A DNA stretch of 20,979 nt. Origin: a virus. The notes under the pieces were generated by a model. The model saw nothing but the letters and a program-made list of their open reading frames with translations. It had not been told where the DNA came from and searched no databases. Where the stretch lies: the IMG/VR virus record IMGVR_UViG_3300027704_000203, positions 1 through 20,979 of that record, one strand, 5' to 3'. Positions 16,017 through 20,979 of the stretch are shown here, piece after piece. The position numbers and the translations under genes were made by a program. The first letter of the stretch is position 1. Every line of letters begins with the position of its first letter.

Positions 16017-16386
16017 TGATGATTGCTCTAAGGTGAGCTTCATCTTTTGCGAGAGTTTTCTTTTTGCGCTTTCTCTTTCGCTCAACTTTTAATCTCTTAT
16101 CTAATCCAGAATGACTAATGCTCCTGCCAGTAATCTCCGACAACCAATGAGCAACTTGCCTTATGCTGTACTGTTTATGTCTTATAAATTTAGCCGCTTC
16201 TTCAAGAGCAACCAATTCATCAACCAGTGGTAATAGGATATACGGATCTTCAGGAGAAACCTCGTAACCAAAGGGTATCGTCCTTGATCTCTTCGGTATC
16301 GGAACGTATTCACCGTTTGTATTAATGGGACCAACAGGAAGATCCCACACTTTCGCAGTACCTTTCCTAACTGGTGCTTCACTCAT
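15934..16386 (-). CDS. HTH DNA-binding-like protein between the terminase subunits (150 aa)
   Basis: The N-terminus has a conserved-looking segment, WDLPVGPINTNGEYVPIPKR, then TIPFGYEV and PYILLPLVDELVALEEA. The middle (YSIRQVAHWLSEITGRSISH, then SGLDKRL, about 73-98) reads as a helix-turn-helix. The C-terminal 50 residues are very basic (KVERKRKRKKK). I recognise this arrangement from marine phages, where such a protein sits between the terminase genes. A role in packaging-site recognition or as terminase accessory is inferred. The ATG at 16386 overlaps the small-terminase end by 8 bases and has GAGG just upstream. A TTG at 16395 is an alternative start. Its 3' end overlaps the start of terL in another frame. 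Confidence 0.8.
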   Translation of the reverse strand: MSEAPVRKGTAKVWDLPVGPINTNGEYVPIPKRSRTIPFGYEVSPEDPYILLPLVDELVALEEAAKFIRHKQYSIRQVAHWLSEITGRSISHSGLDKRLKVERKRKRKKKTLAKDEAHLRAIINAQEKINKTLGNKEQSPKSEARAETRT

Positions 16387-16762
16387 CGTCCTCAATTTCT
16401 TCTTTCTTTGGAGGTAGTATCATAACTCCATTAGCTGATTGAACCTGTAAGCCTTCAGTCTTAATTACACCAATACGATCCAACACTTGTTGTGCAGCCA
16501 TCATCAGTTCTTTGTTACCCAGGCGTGTAGGGTCTGTCATAACTCCTACCAATTTCGTTGCAGCCTGTGGGGCTTTGGAAGCGAGGTATTCTTTTGTCTT
16601 CTCCAAGATCTCAGACTTAAGGCTACGGGTAACAGTAGAAGAAGGAATATTATCAGAGTAACCAGCTTCACGCATCGCCCACTTGATATCGCCATCACAT
16701 GAATCAAAAAGAACATTAAGGAACCGTTGCTGCTGTTCTGTTAATTGTCTAGCCGTATTCAC
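16379..16762 (-). CDS. terS: Terminase small subunit (127 aa)
   Basis: The N-terminal part (LTEQQQRFLNVLFDSCDGDI, KWAMREAGYSD, about 7-37) is a helix-turn-helix of the kind found in small terminases. A helical oligomerisation region follows (SLKSEILEKTKEYLASKAPQ, then AATKLVGVMTDP, about 47-78), and then NKELMMAAQQVLDRIGVIKTEG. The C-terminus, GVMILPPKKEEIEDDE, is a disordered acidic tail that could contact the large subunit. It lies just before the HTH and large-terminase genes, with a 4-base ATGA overlap with the holin-like gene upstream. The product would recognise the packaging site and load DNA onto the motor. Confidence 0.88.
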   Translation of the reverse strand: MNTARQLTEQQQRFLNVLFDSCDGDIKWAMREAGYSDNIPSSTVTRSLKSEILEKTKEYLASKAPQAATKLVGVMTDPTRLGNKELMMAAQQVLDRIGVIKTEGLQVQSANGVMILPPKKEEIEDDE

Positions 16763-17220
16763 TTGTGAGACTTGTTGGGGGATCTATCACCCCACCACCA
16801 GCTAAGTGCCATACTTGTCATGAACAGGATCTGATTAATTACATTAACCTTCAGCCCCTCATCATGTACGTTAATAAATACCATTACAGTGAGAGCTAAG
16901 AGCATGACTGTAAGGAATGGCCTTACCAATCTGAGAATATTAACTACCCATTTGCTGGGCTTACCGTACCCAGTGTCATGACCATATGATGCTGAACGCA
17001 TTGAAGCAGCAGTTTCCGTAGATGCTATACGCTCCTCGATCTCTAATTCTTGGTTACGTGCTTGTAGATTTAAACCTTGCATCTTTAACTCGTGGTCAAA
17101 CTCAAGTGACATGCTCTTACGCTTTTGAGAAGCTTCAAAGATGCCAGCGACACGCCCTAGCAGACTACCAAATATTCCAGTTGCCCCACCCGATACAATA
17201 CCCATCAGTACGTCAAACAT
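16759..17220 (-). CDS. Holin-like membrane protein (153 aa)
   Basis: The N-terminal 29 residues (MFDVLMGIVSGGATGIFGSL, LGRVAGIFE) are hydrophobic and amphipathic. Residues about 30-72 form a charged helical stretch (likely coiled coil). Two membrane segments follow, about 100-117 (RPFLTVMLLALTVMVFIN) and 126-143 (NVINQILFMTSMALSWWW), with GDR after the last. The layout resembles the three-TM holin family of gene-transfer-agent type. Such proteins would make membrane lesions that release the endolysin. It is near the M15 endolysin, in a lysis cluster next to the terminase genes. The holin role is inferred from topology and context. Confidence 0.75.
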   Translation of the reverse strand: MFDVLMGIVSGGATGIFGSLLGRVAGIFEASQKRKSMSLEFDHELKMQGLNLQARNQELEIEERIASTETAASMRSASYGHDTGYGKPSKWVVNILRLVRPFLTVMLLALTVMVFINVHDEGLKVNVINQILFMTSMALSWWWGDRSPNKSHK

Positions 17221-17222
17221 TA

Positions 17223-17426
17223 TTAAACCTTTAACCTCTCAGGCTTCTCTTCAAAATTGACATCGAAACACAATGCAGACCAATCGTGGATAGCCCCCTG
17301 TGTCTTTAACTTATCATATTTCATTTCAATTATTGCTTTTGAAGGACATGTAGAAACGACCTTTGTGATGAAGTCTACTTTACCATCATGGAGCAATAAC
17401 ATGATTATCATTATGGTTTTAACCAT
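17223..17426 (-). CDS. Small protein with hydrophobic N-terminus (67 aa)
   Basis: It starts MVKTIMIIMLLLHDGKVDFI, a short hydrophobic stretch, followed by a soluble part with two cysteines (STCPSKAIIEMKYDKL and HDWSALCFDVNFEEK). It lies between the 84-aa gene and the holin gene, 2 bases before the holin start, so it belongs to the same operon. The hydrophobic start suggests membrane attachment or a signal-like segment; the paired cysteines could be periplasmic. A role near lysis, for example spanin-like, is only a guess. I see no clear ribosome site. Its ATG overlaps the stop of a 16-codon ORF as TAATG, which could allow coupled translation. Confidence 0.6.
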   Translation of the reverse strand: MVKTIMIIMLLLHDGKVDFITKVVSTCPSKAIIEMKYDKLKTQGAIHDWSALCFDVNFEEKPERLKV

Positions 17427-17476
17427 TAGCGATTACGTAACAAAACATCTATGACTGACAAGATAACTTTAAGCAT
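17426..17476 (-). CDS. Possible 16-residue minicistron
   Basis: ATG at 17476 opens a 16-codon frame, MLKVILSVIDVLLRNR, ending in TAA at 17426. Its ATG overlaps the stop region of the 84-aa gene, and its TAA overlaps the next ATG as TAATG. It thus bridges what would otherwise be a gap of about 40 bases. The peptide is amphipathic with a basic end. It could be a translational relay, a tiny membrane peptide, or chance. Nothing beyond position supports translation. Confidence 0.25.
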   Translation of the reverse strand: MLKVILSVIDVLLRNR

Positions 17477-17723
17477 TTTGAATCTCCCAACAGAATATAG
17501 GAGTTGCAGATCCTACGTATGAACCTAGGACATTGAACTCAAAGTATTCAGCGGCTTCATCTGGCTCCATGCTATTGCTATCAATTAGGATATCTATGCA
17601 CTTATGTGCGCTATAGACTAAGACATCATTTTCCCCACATCGACTCCCTAAGCCCATGATAGCATCGTCAAAGCCATCAGCTTTTAGGTGGCCTTCAAAT
17701 TCAGTCATATCTATGTTAGTCAT
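17469..17723 (-). CDS. Conserved small phage protein (84 aa)
   Basis: From the ATG at 17723 the protein reads MTNIDMTEFEGHLKADGFDD, then AIMGLGSRCGENDVLVYSAH, with a helix-like MEPDEAAEYFEFNVLGSYVG and the end TPIFCWEIQNA. I recognise this pattern (an acidic protein with an AIxGxGxR start, a VLVY strand and an EAxEYFEFNxxG helix) from small conserved ORFs in cyanophage and related marine phage genomes, where it is unnamed. The frame opens further upstream (ATG 17762, TTG 17774), overlapping the endolysin. I chose 17723 because GGTGAG lies 9 bases before it and avoids the overlap. That site includes the endolysin stop codon. Confidence 0.75.
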   Translation of the reverse strand: MTNIDMTEFEGHLKADGFDDAIMGLGSRCGENDVLVYSAHKCIDILIDSNSMEPDEAAEYFEFNVLGSYVGSATPIFCWEIQNA

Positions 17724-17733
17724 GTGTACGTTC

Positions 17734-18102
17734 TCACCATTCAGCCTTATTAGATCTATCATCACAATGGACAAAAGAATTATAGTTCACACCGATACCC
17801 TTGAATTGCACACGTCGAGCAGCACTAATTAGATCAGCCTTATCTACAGTACGTAAGCTGATATCGAATGCCTTGGTTGGGGAGTTTTCAGTAGATCGAT
17901 GGAAACTCAATGGAGCACCCCCTACTAGAGAGTTATGCCTAGGACACCTAGCACAACTGTTTATTTGAAATGGTAAGCCTACCATGTTACGCAATGCTTC
18001 AAGTTTTTCTAATGCCCTTGGTGCTATGTACGCTGAACCACACCCACACTTACATGCTAACTCACTCCATAAGAAATGAGGTGTAGCATTATCTGTGGGC
18101 AT
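17734..18102 (-). CDS. Endolysin, peptidase M15 family (about 122 aa)
   Basis: The sequence shows the M15_3 peptidase pattern. After HFLWSELACKCGC near the N-terminus come RCPRHNSLVGGAPLSFH and a conserved A-F-D-I, then FVHCDD near the end. Predicted zinc ligands are the His in SFH (about 68), the Asp in AFDIS (80) and the His in FVH (112), numbered from the ATG. M15 enzymes cut peptide cross-links of peptidoglycan and serve as phage lysins. No signal peptide is seen, so release would need the holin-like protein nearby. The frame extends to a TTG at 18129 that has a good AAGGG site, so that start is a real alternative. Its stop codon overlaps the ribosome site of the next gene. Confidence 0.88.
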   Translation of the reverse strand: MPTDNATPHFLWSELACKCGCGSAYIAPRALEKLEALRNMVGLPFQINSCARCPRHNSLVGGAPLSFHRSTENSPTKAFDISLRTVDKADLISAARRVQFKGIGVNYNSFVHCDDRSNKAEW

Positions 18103-18132
18103 GACCTGCCCATGTAAGGTGTTGATCAAAGG

Positions 18133-18330
18133 TTAGCCCTTATAAATAATACAAGCCTGGAATACTTGTTTTACAGGTGGCCCAACTGTTCTACCTATTG
18201 GAAATATTTCTGATATGTAGAGGGGGTTGTCTGTGCTATCTAATGACTCAAGCTTTACTTCAATAGCTGCTGCTACAACAGCTAGTGTACCCTCTACGCT
18301 TACCCAATCTACAACTGTATAATCTGCCAT
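18133..18330 (-). CDS. Small protein of unknown function (65 aa)
   Basis: A short mostly beta-like protein: MADYTVVDWVSVEGTLAVVA, then AAIEVKLESLDST, PLYISEIFPIGRTV and QVFQACIIYKG. It begins after a GGGG-containing leader (GGGGTTAAAACATG) and sits 3 bases before the next gene's start and 3 bases after the Lys/Ala-rich gene. I do not recognise a family. Composition and position among virion-linked basic proteins allow a minor structural role, but nothing specific is seen. It is a credible gene because it fills the operon without a gap. Confidence 0.65.
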   Translation of the reverse strand: MADYTVVDWVSVEGTLAVVAAAIEVKLESLDSTDNPLYISEIFPIGRTVGPPVKQVFQACIIYKG

Positions 18331-18333
18331 GTT

Positions 18334-18942
18334 TTAACCCCTATCCCCAAAATTATCATTATTATATCGCCTTGCTTGCGCTACACTCTTTTGCTTAGGC
18401 TTAGAAGGGGGACGCTTCCTAGCAGTCTTGGTGGGCTGACGGTTCATGTACTCACGTAATGATTCACCATCTTTTAGATCAGACTTATATACAGCCGCCA
18501 TCTTCACACCATCCTTATAGTAATATAAAGATCCAGCTTTCTTAGCTGCTGCGATAGATGTTGGTTTAGAGTCTGATGTGGTAGTGGATACCTTCTTAGC
18601 TGGCTTAGGCTTAGTGGCTGTTGGGGTATCCTTTTTGGGTATGGTAGCTAATGCACGTTTAGTAACAGCTGCCTTCTTAGCCTTTGGAGTAGCTGCTGTT
18701 TCCTTTGCATTACGAGCAGCAATGTCAGCTTTACGCTTAGCCATAGCAGCGGTACGCTTCTTAGCGGCATCAGCTTTCTTATTACGAGATGCAGTAGCAT
18801 CTGCACTCTTCTTGATACTGCTGAACTCGCCACCCTCAGTGGAAGCTGTCATGGACTTACGAGCAATGGCTCTTTCCTTAGTTCTTTTGTTAAGTGCTTT
18901 AGCCTTAGCTATACGCGCACGTACCTCTTCCTTTGTAGCCAT
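18334..18942 (-). CDS. Lys/Ala-rich histone-H1-like basic protein (202 aa)
   Basis: Residues 1-130 are dominated by Lys, Ala, Arg and Thr (KADAAKKRTAAMAKRKADIA and similar). These are followed by a Pro/Lys stretch (about 102-118) and a compact-looking segment, KKAGSLYYYKDGVKMAAVYK, then SDLKDGESLREYMNR (about 134-168). The C-terminus is basic (RKRPPSKPKQKSVAQARRYN). The tyrosine segment resembles one in small basic proteins of marine phages. Such polycationic proteins could bind packaged DNA or RNA, or be virion internal proteins. Its start overlaps the stop of the 56-aa gene as TAATG. The function is inferred from composition only; no DNA-binding fold is identified. Confidence 0.7.
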   Translation of the reverse strand: MATKEEVRARIAKAKALNKRTKERAIARKSMTASTEGGEFSSIKKSADATASRNKKADAAKKRTAAMAKRKADIAARNAKETAATPKAKKAAVTKRALATIPKKDTPTATKPKPAKKVSTTTSDSKPTSIAAAKKAGSLYYYKDGVKMAAVYKSDLKDGESLREYMNRQPTKTARKRPPSKPKQKSVAQARRYNNDNFGDRG

Positions 18943-19112
18943 TACTTGGTATTCCCTTTATTAACTTTCTGATTATGAACCTTCTGAATTTCAAAAGATG
19001 CCTTCTTAACAGCACCAGCGTGGGGTTTGTATTCCCCCTTCATGAGCTTGTAGCTATTACCTGACTTCATCCAGTGGAACCCACTAGGAGCAGATACAGT
19101 TTTATTAGCCAT
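18942..19112 (-). CDS. Small basic protein with GFHWMKSG motif (56 aa)
   Basis: Translated from the ATG at 19112: MANKTVSAPSGFHWMKSGNS, then YKLMKGEYKPHAGAVKKASF and EIQKVHNQKVNKGNTK. The GxHWMKxGxxYKLMK pattern followed by PHxGA and ASFxIQKVH is one I recognise from short proteins in cyanophage and pelagiphage genomes, without known function. The ATG lies one base after the TAG of the DUF5872-like gene, and the stop TAA overlaps the next ATG. This places it firmly in the operon. It is basic and may be virion- or nucleic-acid-associated, which is inferred. Confidence 0.78.
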   Translation of the reverse strand: MANKTVSAPSGFHWMKSGNSYKLMKGEYKPHAGAVKKASFEIQKVHNQKVNKGNTK

Positions 19113-19113
19113 T

Positions 19114-19536
19114 CTATGCCTTCTTACTTGTTGCTGATTTATTTCTAAACTTAGCTGTTTTCTTAGCTACAGCCTTTGGCTGCTTCACGAACTGCTTCCC
19201 GGCAGCAGTCCCCTGGCGCTTTGCTTTTGTGGTTGCTGCATACTCCTTGGGGGACAATGCTTCTATTGCCTTCTTTGGAAGGTATCGCTCTCCAGTTTTG
19301 CTTGAGGGTTTCCCAGATTTTGTTTGCCACTTTTCTTTTGTCCACTTAGATAACTTATTCTCAGGCTTCTTATTTCCTGTGTAGCTACCACCATCATCTT
19401 TGTAATACTTAGTAGCGAGTTGCATAGCCCTTGCGGAATGCTTACCACCCATCTTAGCTTTAGCTTTTGCTTTAGCTCTTGCCCATTTAGCTGGGTCTTT
19501 CTTAGTTGCTACATTATCTGAGGATACTTTTGCCAT
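19114..19536 (-). CDS. DUF5872-like basic protein (140 aa)
   Basis: The sequence has the DUF5872-type core KWTKEKWQTKSGKPSSKTGE, then RYLPKKAIEALSPKEYAATT and KAKRQGTAAGKQFVKQPK (about 64-121). It is preceded by an N-terminal part with HSARAMQLATKYYKDDGGSY (about 33-52). The protein is strongly Lys/Ala-rich. The family is found in marine viruses and phages without known biochemical role. It is the first gene of the leftward late block. The ATG is only 1 base after the -10 of a promoter-like element, so that element could not produce a normal leader for this start. The next Met (residue 29, ATG at 19452) would cut into the conserved N-terminal part, so 19536 is kept. Confidence 0.85.
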   Translation of the reverse strand: MAKVSSDNVATKKDPAKWARAKAKAKAKMGGKHSARAMQLATKYYKDDGGSYTGNKKPENKLSKWTKEKWQTKSGKPSSKTGERYLPKKAIEALSPKEYAATTKAKRQGTAAGKQFVKQPKAVAKKTAKFRNKSATSKKA

Positions 19537-19537
19537 A

Positions 19538-19567
19538 GTTATACCATGTTAGTACACATTTTGTCAA
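19538..19567 (-). promoter_or_regulatory. Promoter-like element at the start of the late block (copy 2)
   Basis: On the minus strand TTGACA (19562-19567) is followed after 18 bases by TATAAC (19538-19543), with TGG before the -10. It shares CTATTGAC, AAAT and the 14-base ATGGTATAACTATG with the copy before the capsid gene. The ATG of the DUF5872-like gene is inside the shared 14-mer. A conventional start about 7 bases downstream of the -10 would lie inside the gene, so either transcripts from here serve later genes or the gene starts differently. The match itself is clear. Confidence 0.7.
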
Positions 19568-19630
19568 TAGTAACTAATCACCTACACTTGATCTTGTTAC
19601 AACTCAAAGCAAGTTAAAGTAGTTACAGGG

Positions 19631-19820
19631 TAAGGGGGGTAAACTTCTATATAATATGTTTATTATATGTTTGTTTATAACAGTATTAAGAGGGAGGGCT
19701 TAAAGCTGGTATGTTTAAACTTATAATATTCTTTATATGTTTTAGTTATATTATATATAAAGATAATACTCTTTGAAGGTTATGTTTTTACATAGGATAT
19801 ATTATTATATACCCCCCTTA
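19631..19820. repeat. AT-rich block framed by an 11-bp inverted repeat
   Basis: TAAGGGGGGTA (19631-19641) and TACCCCCCTTA (19810-19820) are perfect inverse copies. Between them lie 168 bases rich in A and T. ATATGTTT occurs three times in direct orientation (19654-19661, 19665-19672, 19735-19742), and a GTTTAAAC palindrome lies at 19713-19720. An 8-base direct repeat, GCAAGTTA, flanks the block (19609-19616 and 19824-19831). The layout fits an easily melted DNA segment bounded by protein-binding sites, as in some replication origins. That function is inferred. Confidence 0.6.
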
Positions 19821-19871
19821 GTTGCAAGTTATCCCATTTCCTGTACCTTTAGTCAAGCTGAAAGACTCACT

Positions 19872-19893
19872 CTGTATAAATTAAATTATACAG
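19872..19893. repeat. 8-bp inverted repeat, operator- or hairpin-like
   Basis: CTGTATAA (19872-19879) and TTATACAG (19886-19893) are perfect inverse copies around a 6-base A/T spacer. The symmetric dyad would suit a dimeric regulator, or a small hairpin in a transcript of either strand. No U-tract follows. Confidence 0.55.
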
Positions 19894-19993
19894 CAACTCT
19901 GTAGCCCGCAGATAATCGATTAAGTGTGACATTTATGCAACACTCTCTATGTACGATTTCCCATTGACACGATTTGAGGCCCTACTCCACACA

Positions 19994-20034
19994 TTGGCTA
20001 GGTTCTGCCATTGCTACTATAACTATTATAATAG
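19994..20034 (+). promoter_or_regulatory. Candidate rightward promoter with palindromic -10 region
   Basis: On the plus strand TTGGCT (19994-19999) is 18 bases before TATAAC (20018-20023), the same spacing and -10 as the two leftward elements. A consensus TATAAT follows at 20027-20032, inside a perfect 12-base palindrome CTATTATAATAG (20023-20034). The direction fits the gene at 20637, but the leader would exceed 600 bases. A further extended -10 match, TGGTATACA, lies at 20149-20157 without a good -35. These are candidates only. Confidence 0.35.
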
Positions 20035-20199
20035 AATATGTACATGTTATGGTAGTATCTGCTATCCAGGGGGGCATAGGTTCTCTATAGTACCGTCCTG
20101 GTGTACGATCTGTAATATGATGTGTGGTAGGCTCTGTGTATGGTGATGTGGTATACAGTTGAAATACCTGATTTTGTGCACACTTCATATATATATACG

Positions 20200-20310
20200 T
20201 ATAGGCCCCCCATGGCCCCTGCGTACCCCCGCATTAGCCGCATGAGGGGGGTATATGATCGCTGTGAGGCGTGGTGACCCGCATTCGCTCACCTTATCCC
20301 CCCACAATCG
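20200..20310. other. GC-rich patch with inverted repeats and C runs
   Basis: This stretch is far richer in G and C than the AT-rich DNA 400 bases to its left. It contains TACCCCC (20224-20230) paired with GGGGGTA (20247-20253), a GGTGA/TCACC pair (20272-20276 and 20288-20292), and TTATCCCCCCA (20294-20304). The local change in base composition suggests a distinct functional site, a structured RNA or imported DNA. An 80-codon frame crosses it on the minus strand but starts at TTG and looks non-protein-like. Confidence 0.45.
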
Positions 20311-20340
20311 CAGTAAACCAAGGGTTTTATAGGTCAAACC

Positions 20341-20359
20341 AGCTGATTGATAGTCAGCT
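20341..20359. repeat. 6-bp inverted repeat
   Basis: AGCTGA (20341-20346) and TCAGCT (20354-20359) are inverse copies around a 7-base spacer. It is followed by CCCCCTGTTTTG on the plus strand, not a clean U-run. It could be a binding site or a small hairpin. Confidence 0.4.
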
Positions 20360-20487
20360 TCCCCCTGTTTTGCGATTAAATTGTGTGATTTCTGAGCCGC
20401 CACCGTCGCTTTAAGGGTCAAGTACAACCATATCCCCCCTACCCTATGGGTAAATCATACTCTCAAAACCTACCCCATATCCTACCT

Positions 20488-20504
20488 TTATATCCTAGAT
20501 ATAA
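20488..20504. repeat. 7-bp inverted repeat with 3-base loop
   Basis: TTATATC (20488-20494) and GATATAA (20498-20504) are perfect inverse copies separated by CTA, an almost continuous palindrome 130 bases before the rightward gene. It is operator-like in form. A second small dyad, ACCC-TAT-GGGT, lies at 20441-20451. Confidence 0.4.
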
Positions 20505-20563
20505 GCTGGAACAATCCCTAATCCCTACTGTCATAATAGAAGATTGACGCGCATCTTTCTTAT

Positions 20564-20606
20564 GAATGAAAATAATGGCTGACTTCTTACGAAGCCATTA
20601 TTATTC
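20564..20606 (+). terminator. Long hairpin upstream of the rightward gene
   Basis: AATAATGGCT (20571-20580) pairs with AGCCATTATT (20593-20602) around a 12-base loop. GAAT (20564-20567) can extend the stem with ATTC (20603-20606) across a 3-base bulge. An alternative inner stem, CTTC/GAAG, with a TTAC loop is also possible. Both strands are U-rich after the stem, so it could act as a bidirectional terminator isolating the two blocks. It lies only about 30 bases before the ATG at 20637, so it could equally be a 5' leader structure controlling that gene. Confidence 0.5.
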
Positions 20607-20636
20607 TTTCACATCAACCAATCGGAGCAAAATCAA

Positions 20637-20979
20637 ATGGCCCTAACCCAGAATTGGCAGCACCTTGAAGCCGTAGGATTTGATGTCGCTGTTAGCCCAA
20701 AGGCAAGCCGTGGCAAGCTTAAAGTTTATGGCAAAAAGATTAATCAGCACCGTGACGACCTAGCGGGATGCAAAGCATCAGAGGGTCAACTCGTATTCCA
20801 TAAGGACGCTGTGTTCTTGTTGGAACAACAACTTATCAATGAAGGATCGATCATCATGGCACAACGTATCTTAAGAGCACGTCCTTTCGTAGAAAATAAC
20901 ACAGTGGCTGTCATTGCTATGCAATCATTGGCTGAACTCAACAAATGGAAGTCACGCTTTGTAAACAAAGATGTGATAG
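20637..20979 (+). CDS. Unknown rightward phage gene, partial at its 3' end
   Basis: The ATG at 20637 opens a frame that runs off the right edge after 114 codons. A GGAG ribosome site at 20624-20627 is 9 bases upstream. The protein starts MALTQNWQHLEAVGFDVAVS, continues PKASRGKLKVYGKKINQHRD, and contains a helical stretch (EGSIIMAQRILRARPFVEN, then TVAVIAMQSLAELNKWKSR). I recognise no domain. It is the only gene on this strand and faces away from the late block, so it may begin the early or replication module. The minus-strand 60-codon frame beneath it is a shadow. Confidence 0.75.
   Translation, partial: MALTQNWQHLEAVGFDVAVSPKASRGKLKVYGKKINQHRDDLAGCKASEGQLVFHKDAVFLLEQQLINEGSIIMAQRILRARPFVENNTVAVIAMQSLAELNKWKSRFVNKDVI

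Larger units (their letters stand above)
19568..20636. other. Noncoding control region between divergent gene blocks
   Basis: About 1.07 kb without a convincing gene: the short ORFs here use odd starts and read as low-quality peptides. It separates the leftward late block from the rightward gene at 20637. From left to right it holds an AT-rich block framed by an inverted repeat (19631-19820), a hairpin palindrome (19872-19893), promoter-like -10 boxes on the plus strand (20018-20034 and 20149-20157), a GC-rich patch (about 20200-20310), smaller inverted repeats (20341-20359, 20488-20504), and a long hairpin (20564-20606). Divergent promoters, an origin or genome-end signals would fit; none is proven. 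Confidence 0.7.

Noticed and set aside
18578-18964. 128-codon plus-strand hydrophobic frame
   Set aside because: It is the antisense of the Lys/Ala-rich gene; Ala and Leu codons arise as complements of its Ala, Lys and Ser codons.
19949-20188. Short frames on both strands (65 and 68 codons)
   Set aside because: They overlap each other antisense, are rich in Cys, Tyr and Ile from A/T-rich DNA, and have no ribosome site.
20185-20427. 80-codon minus-strand frame across the GC-rich patch
   Set aside because: It starts with TTG, has no convincing ribosome site, and its sequence does not look like a folded protein; the DNA features explain the region better.
20544-20572. Rightward promoter from TTGACG at 20544
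   Set aside because: No acceptable -10 box occurs at 16-18 bases; the downstream bases belong to the hairpin stem.
19560-20636. tRNA genes or a CRISPR array in the noncoding region
   Set aside because: No cloverleaf with a TTC-type loop and CCA-adjacent acceptor stem was seen, and the repeats are short and irregularly spaced without spacers of constant length.

Overview
The window looks like the late half of a double-stranded DNA tailed phage of short-tailed (podovirus-like) type, probably marine. One leftward block of densely packed genes fills about 1-19536. It encodes DNA packaging, portal, scaffold, capsid, head-tail adaptor, nozzle, fibres and lysis. There is no tail tube, sheath or tape-measure gene, and the head-tail genes resemble the SU10/P22 podovirus plan. 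Several small proteins (DUF5872-like, Lys/Ala-rich, the 110-aa fibre-associated protein) are of kinds I associate with marine cyanophage and pelagiphage genomes; that link is from memory, not a search. The host is not identifiable here. No integrase, repressor, transposase, tRNA or CRISPR array was seen.

Layout, in transcription order (minus strand, right to left). (1) A promoter-like element at 19538-19567, then small basic proteins (DUF5872-like 140 aa, 56 aa, Lys/Ala-rich 202 aa, 65 aa). (2) Lysis and packaging: M15 peptidase endolysin, two or three small ORFs, a holin-like membrane protein, small terminase, an HTH protein, large terminase. (3) Head: portal, an overlapping 73-aa ORF, a 666-aa modular virion-type protein, a 50-aa basic peptide, scaffold. 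A second copy of the promoter-like element (9028-9057) and a long structured leader then precede the major capsid protein and a 169-aa candidate decoration protein. (4) A hairpin at 7171-7198, then the tail: SU10-type adaptor, beta-propeller-like nozzle, a 209-aa fibre-related protein, a long repeat fibre, a glycine-rich tip protein, a 110-aa fibre-associated protein, and the start of a further gene cut by the left edge. Most junctions are TAATG or ATGA overlaps or gaps under 15 bases, which suggests translational coupling.

The 1.1 kb at 19537-20636 has no convincing gene. It holds an AT-rich block framed by an 11-bp inverted repeat, several palindromes, a recurring C6 motif, a GC-rich patch and a long hairpin. 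It separates the leftward late block from a rightward gene at 20637 that is cut by the right edge. The region is therefore a divergent control region and a candidate for an origin or genome-end signals.

The signals most worth following are: the duplicated promoter-like element, which at one site sits on top of a start codon; the structured capsid-gene leader; the inverted-repeat-framed AT block with its C6 motifs; an extra domain inside the head-tail adaptor; and two neighbouring fibre genes that share an N-terminal docking-like module. I found no clear evidence of a wholly new defence or mobile system.
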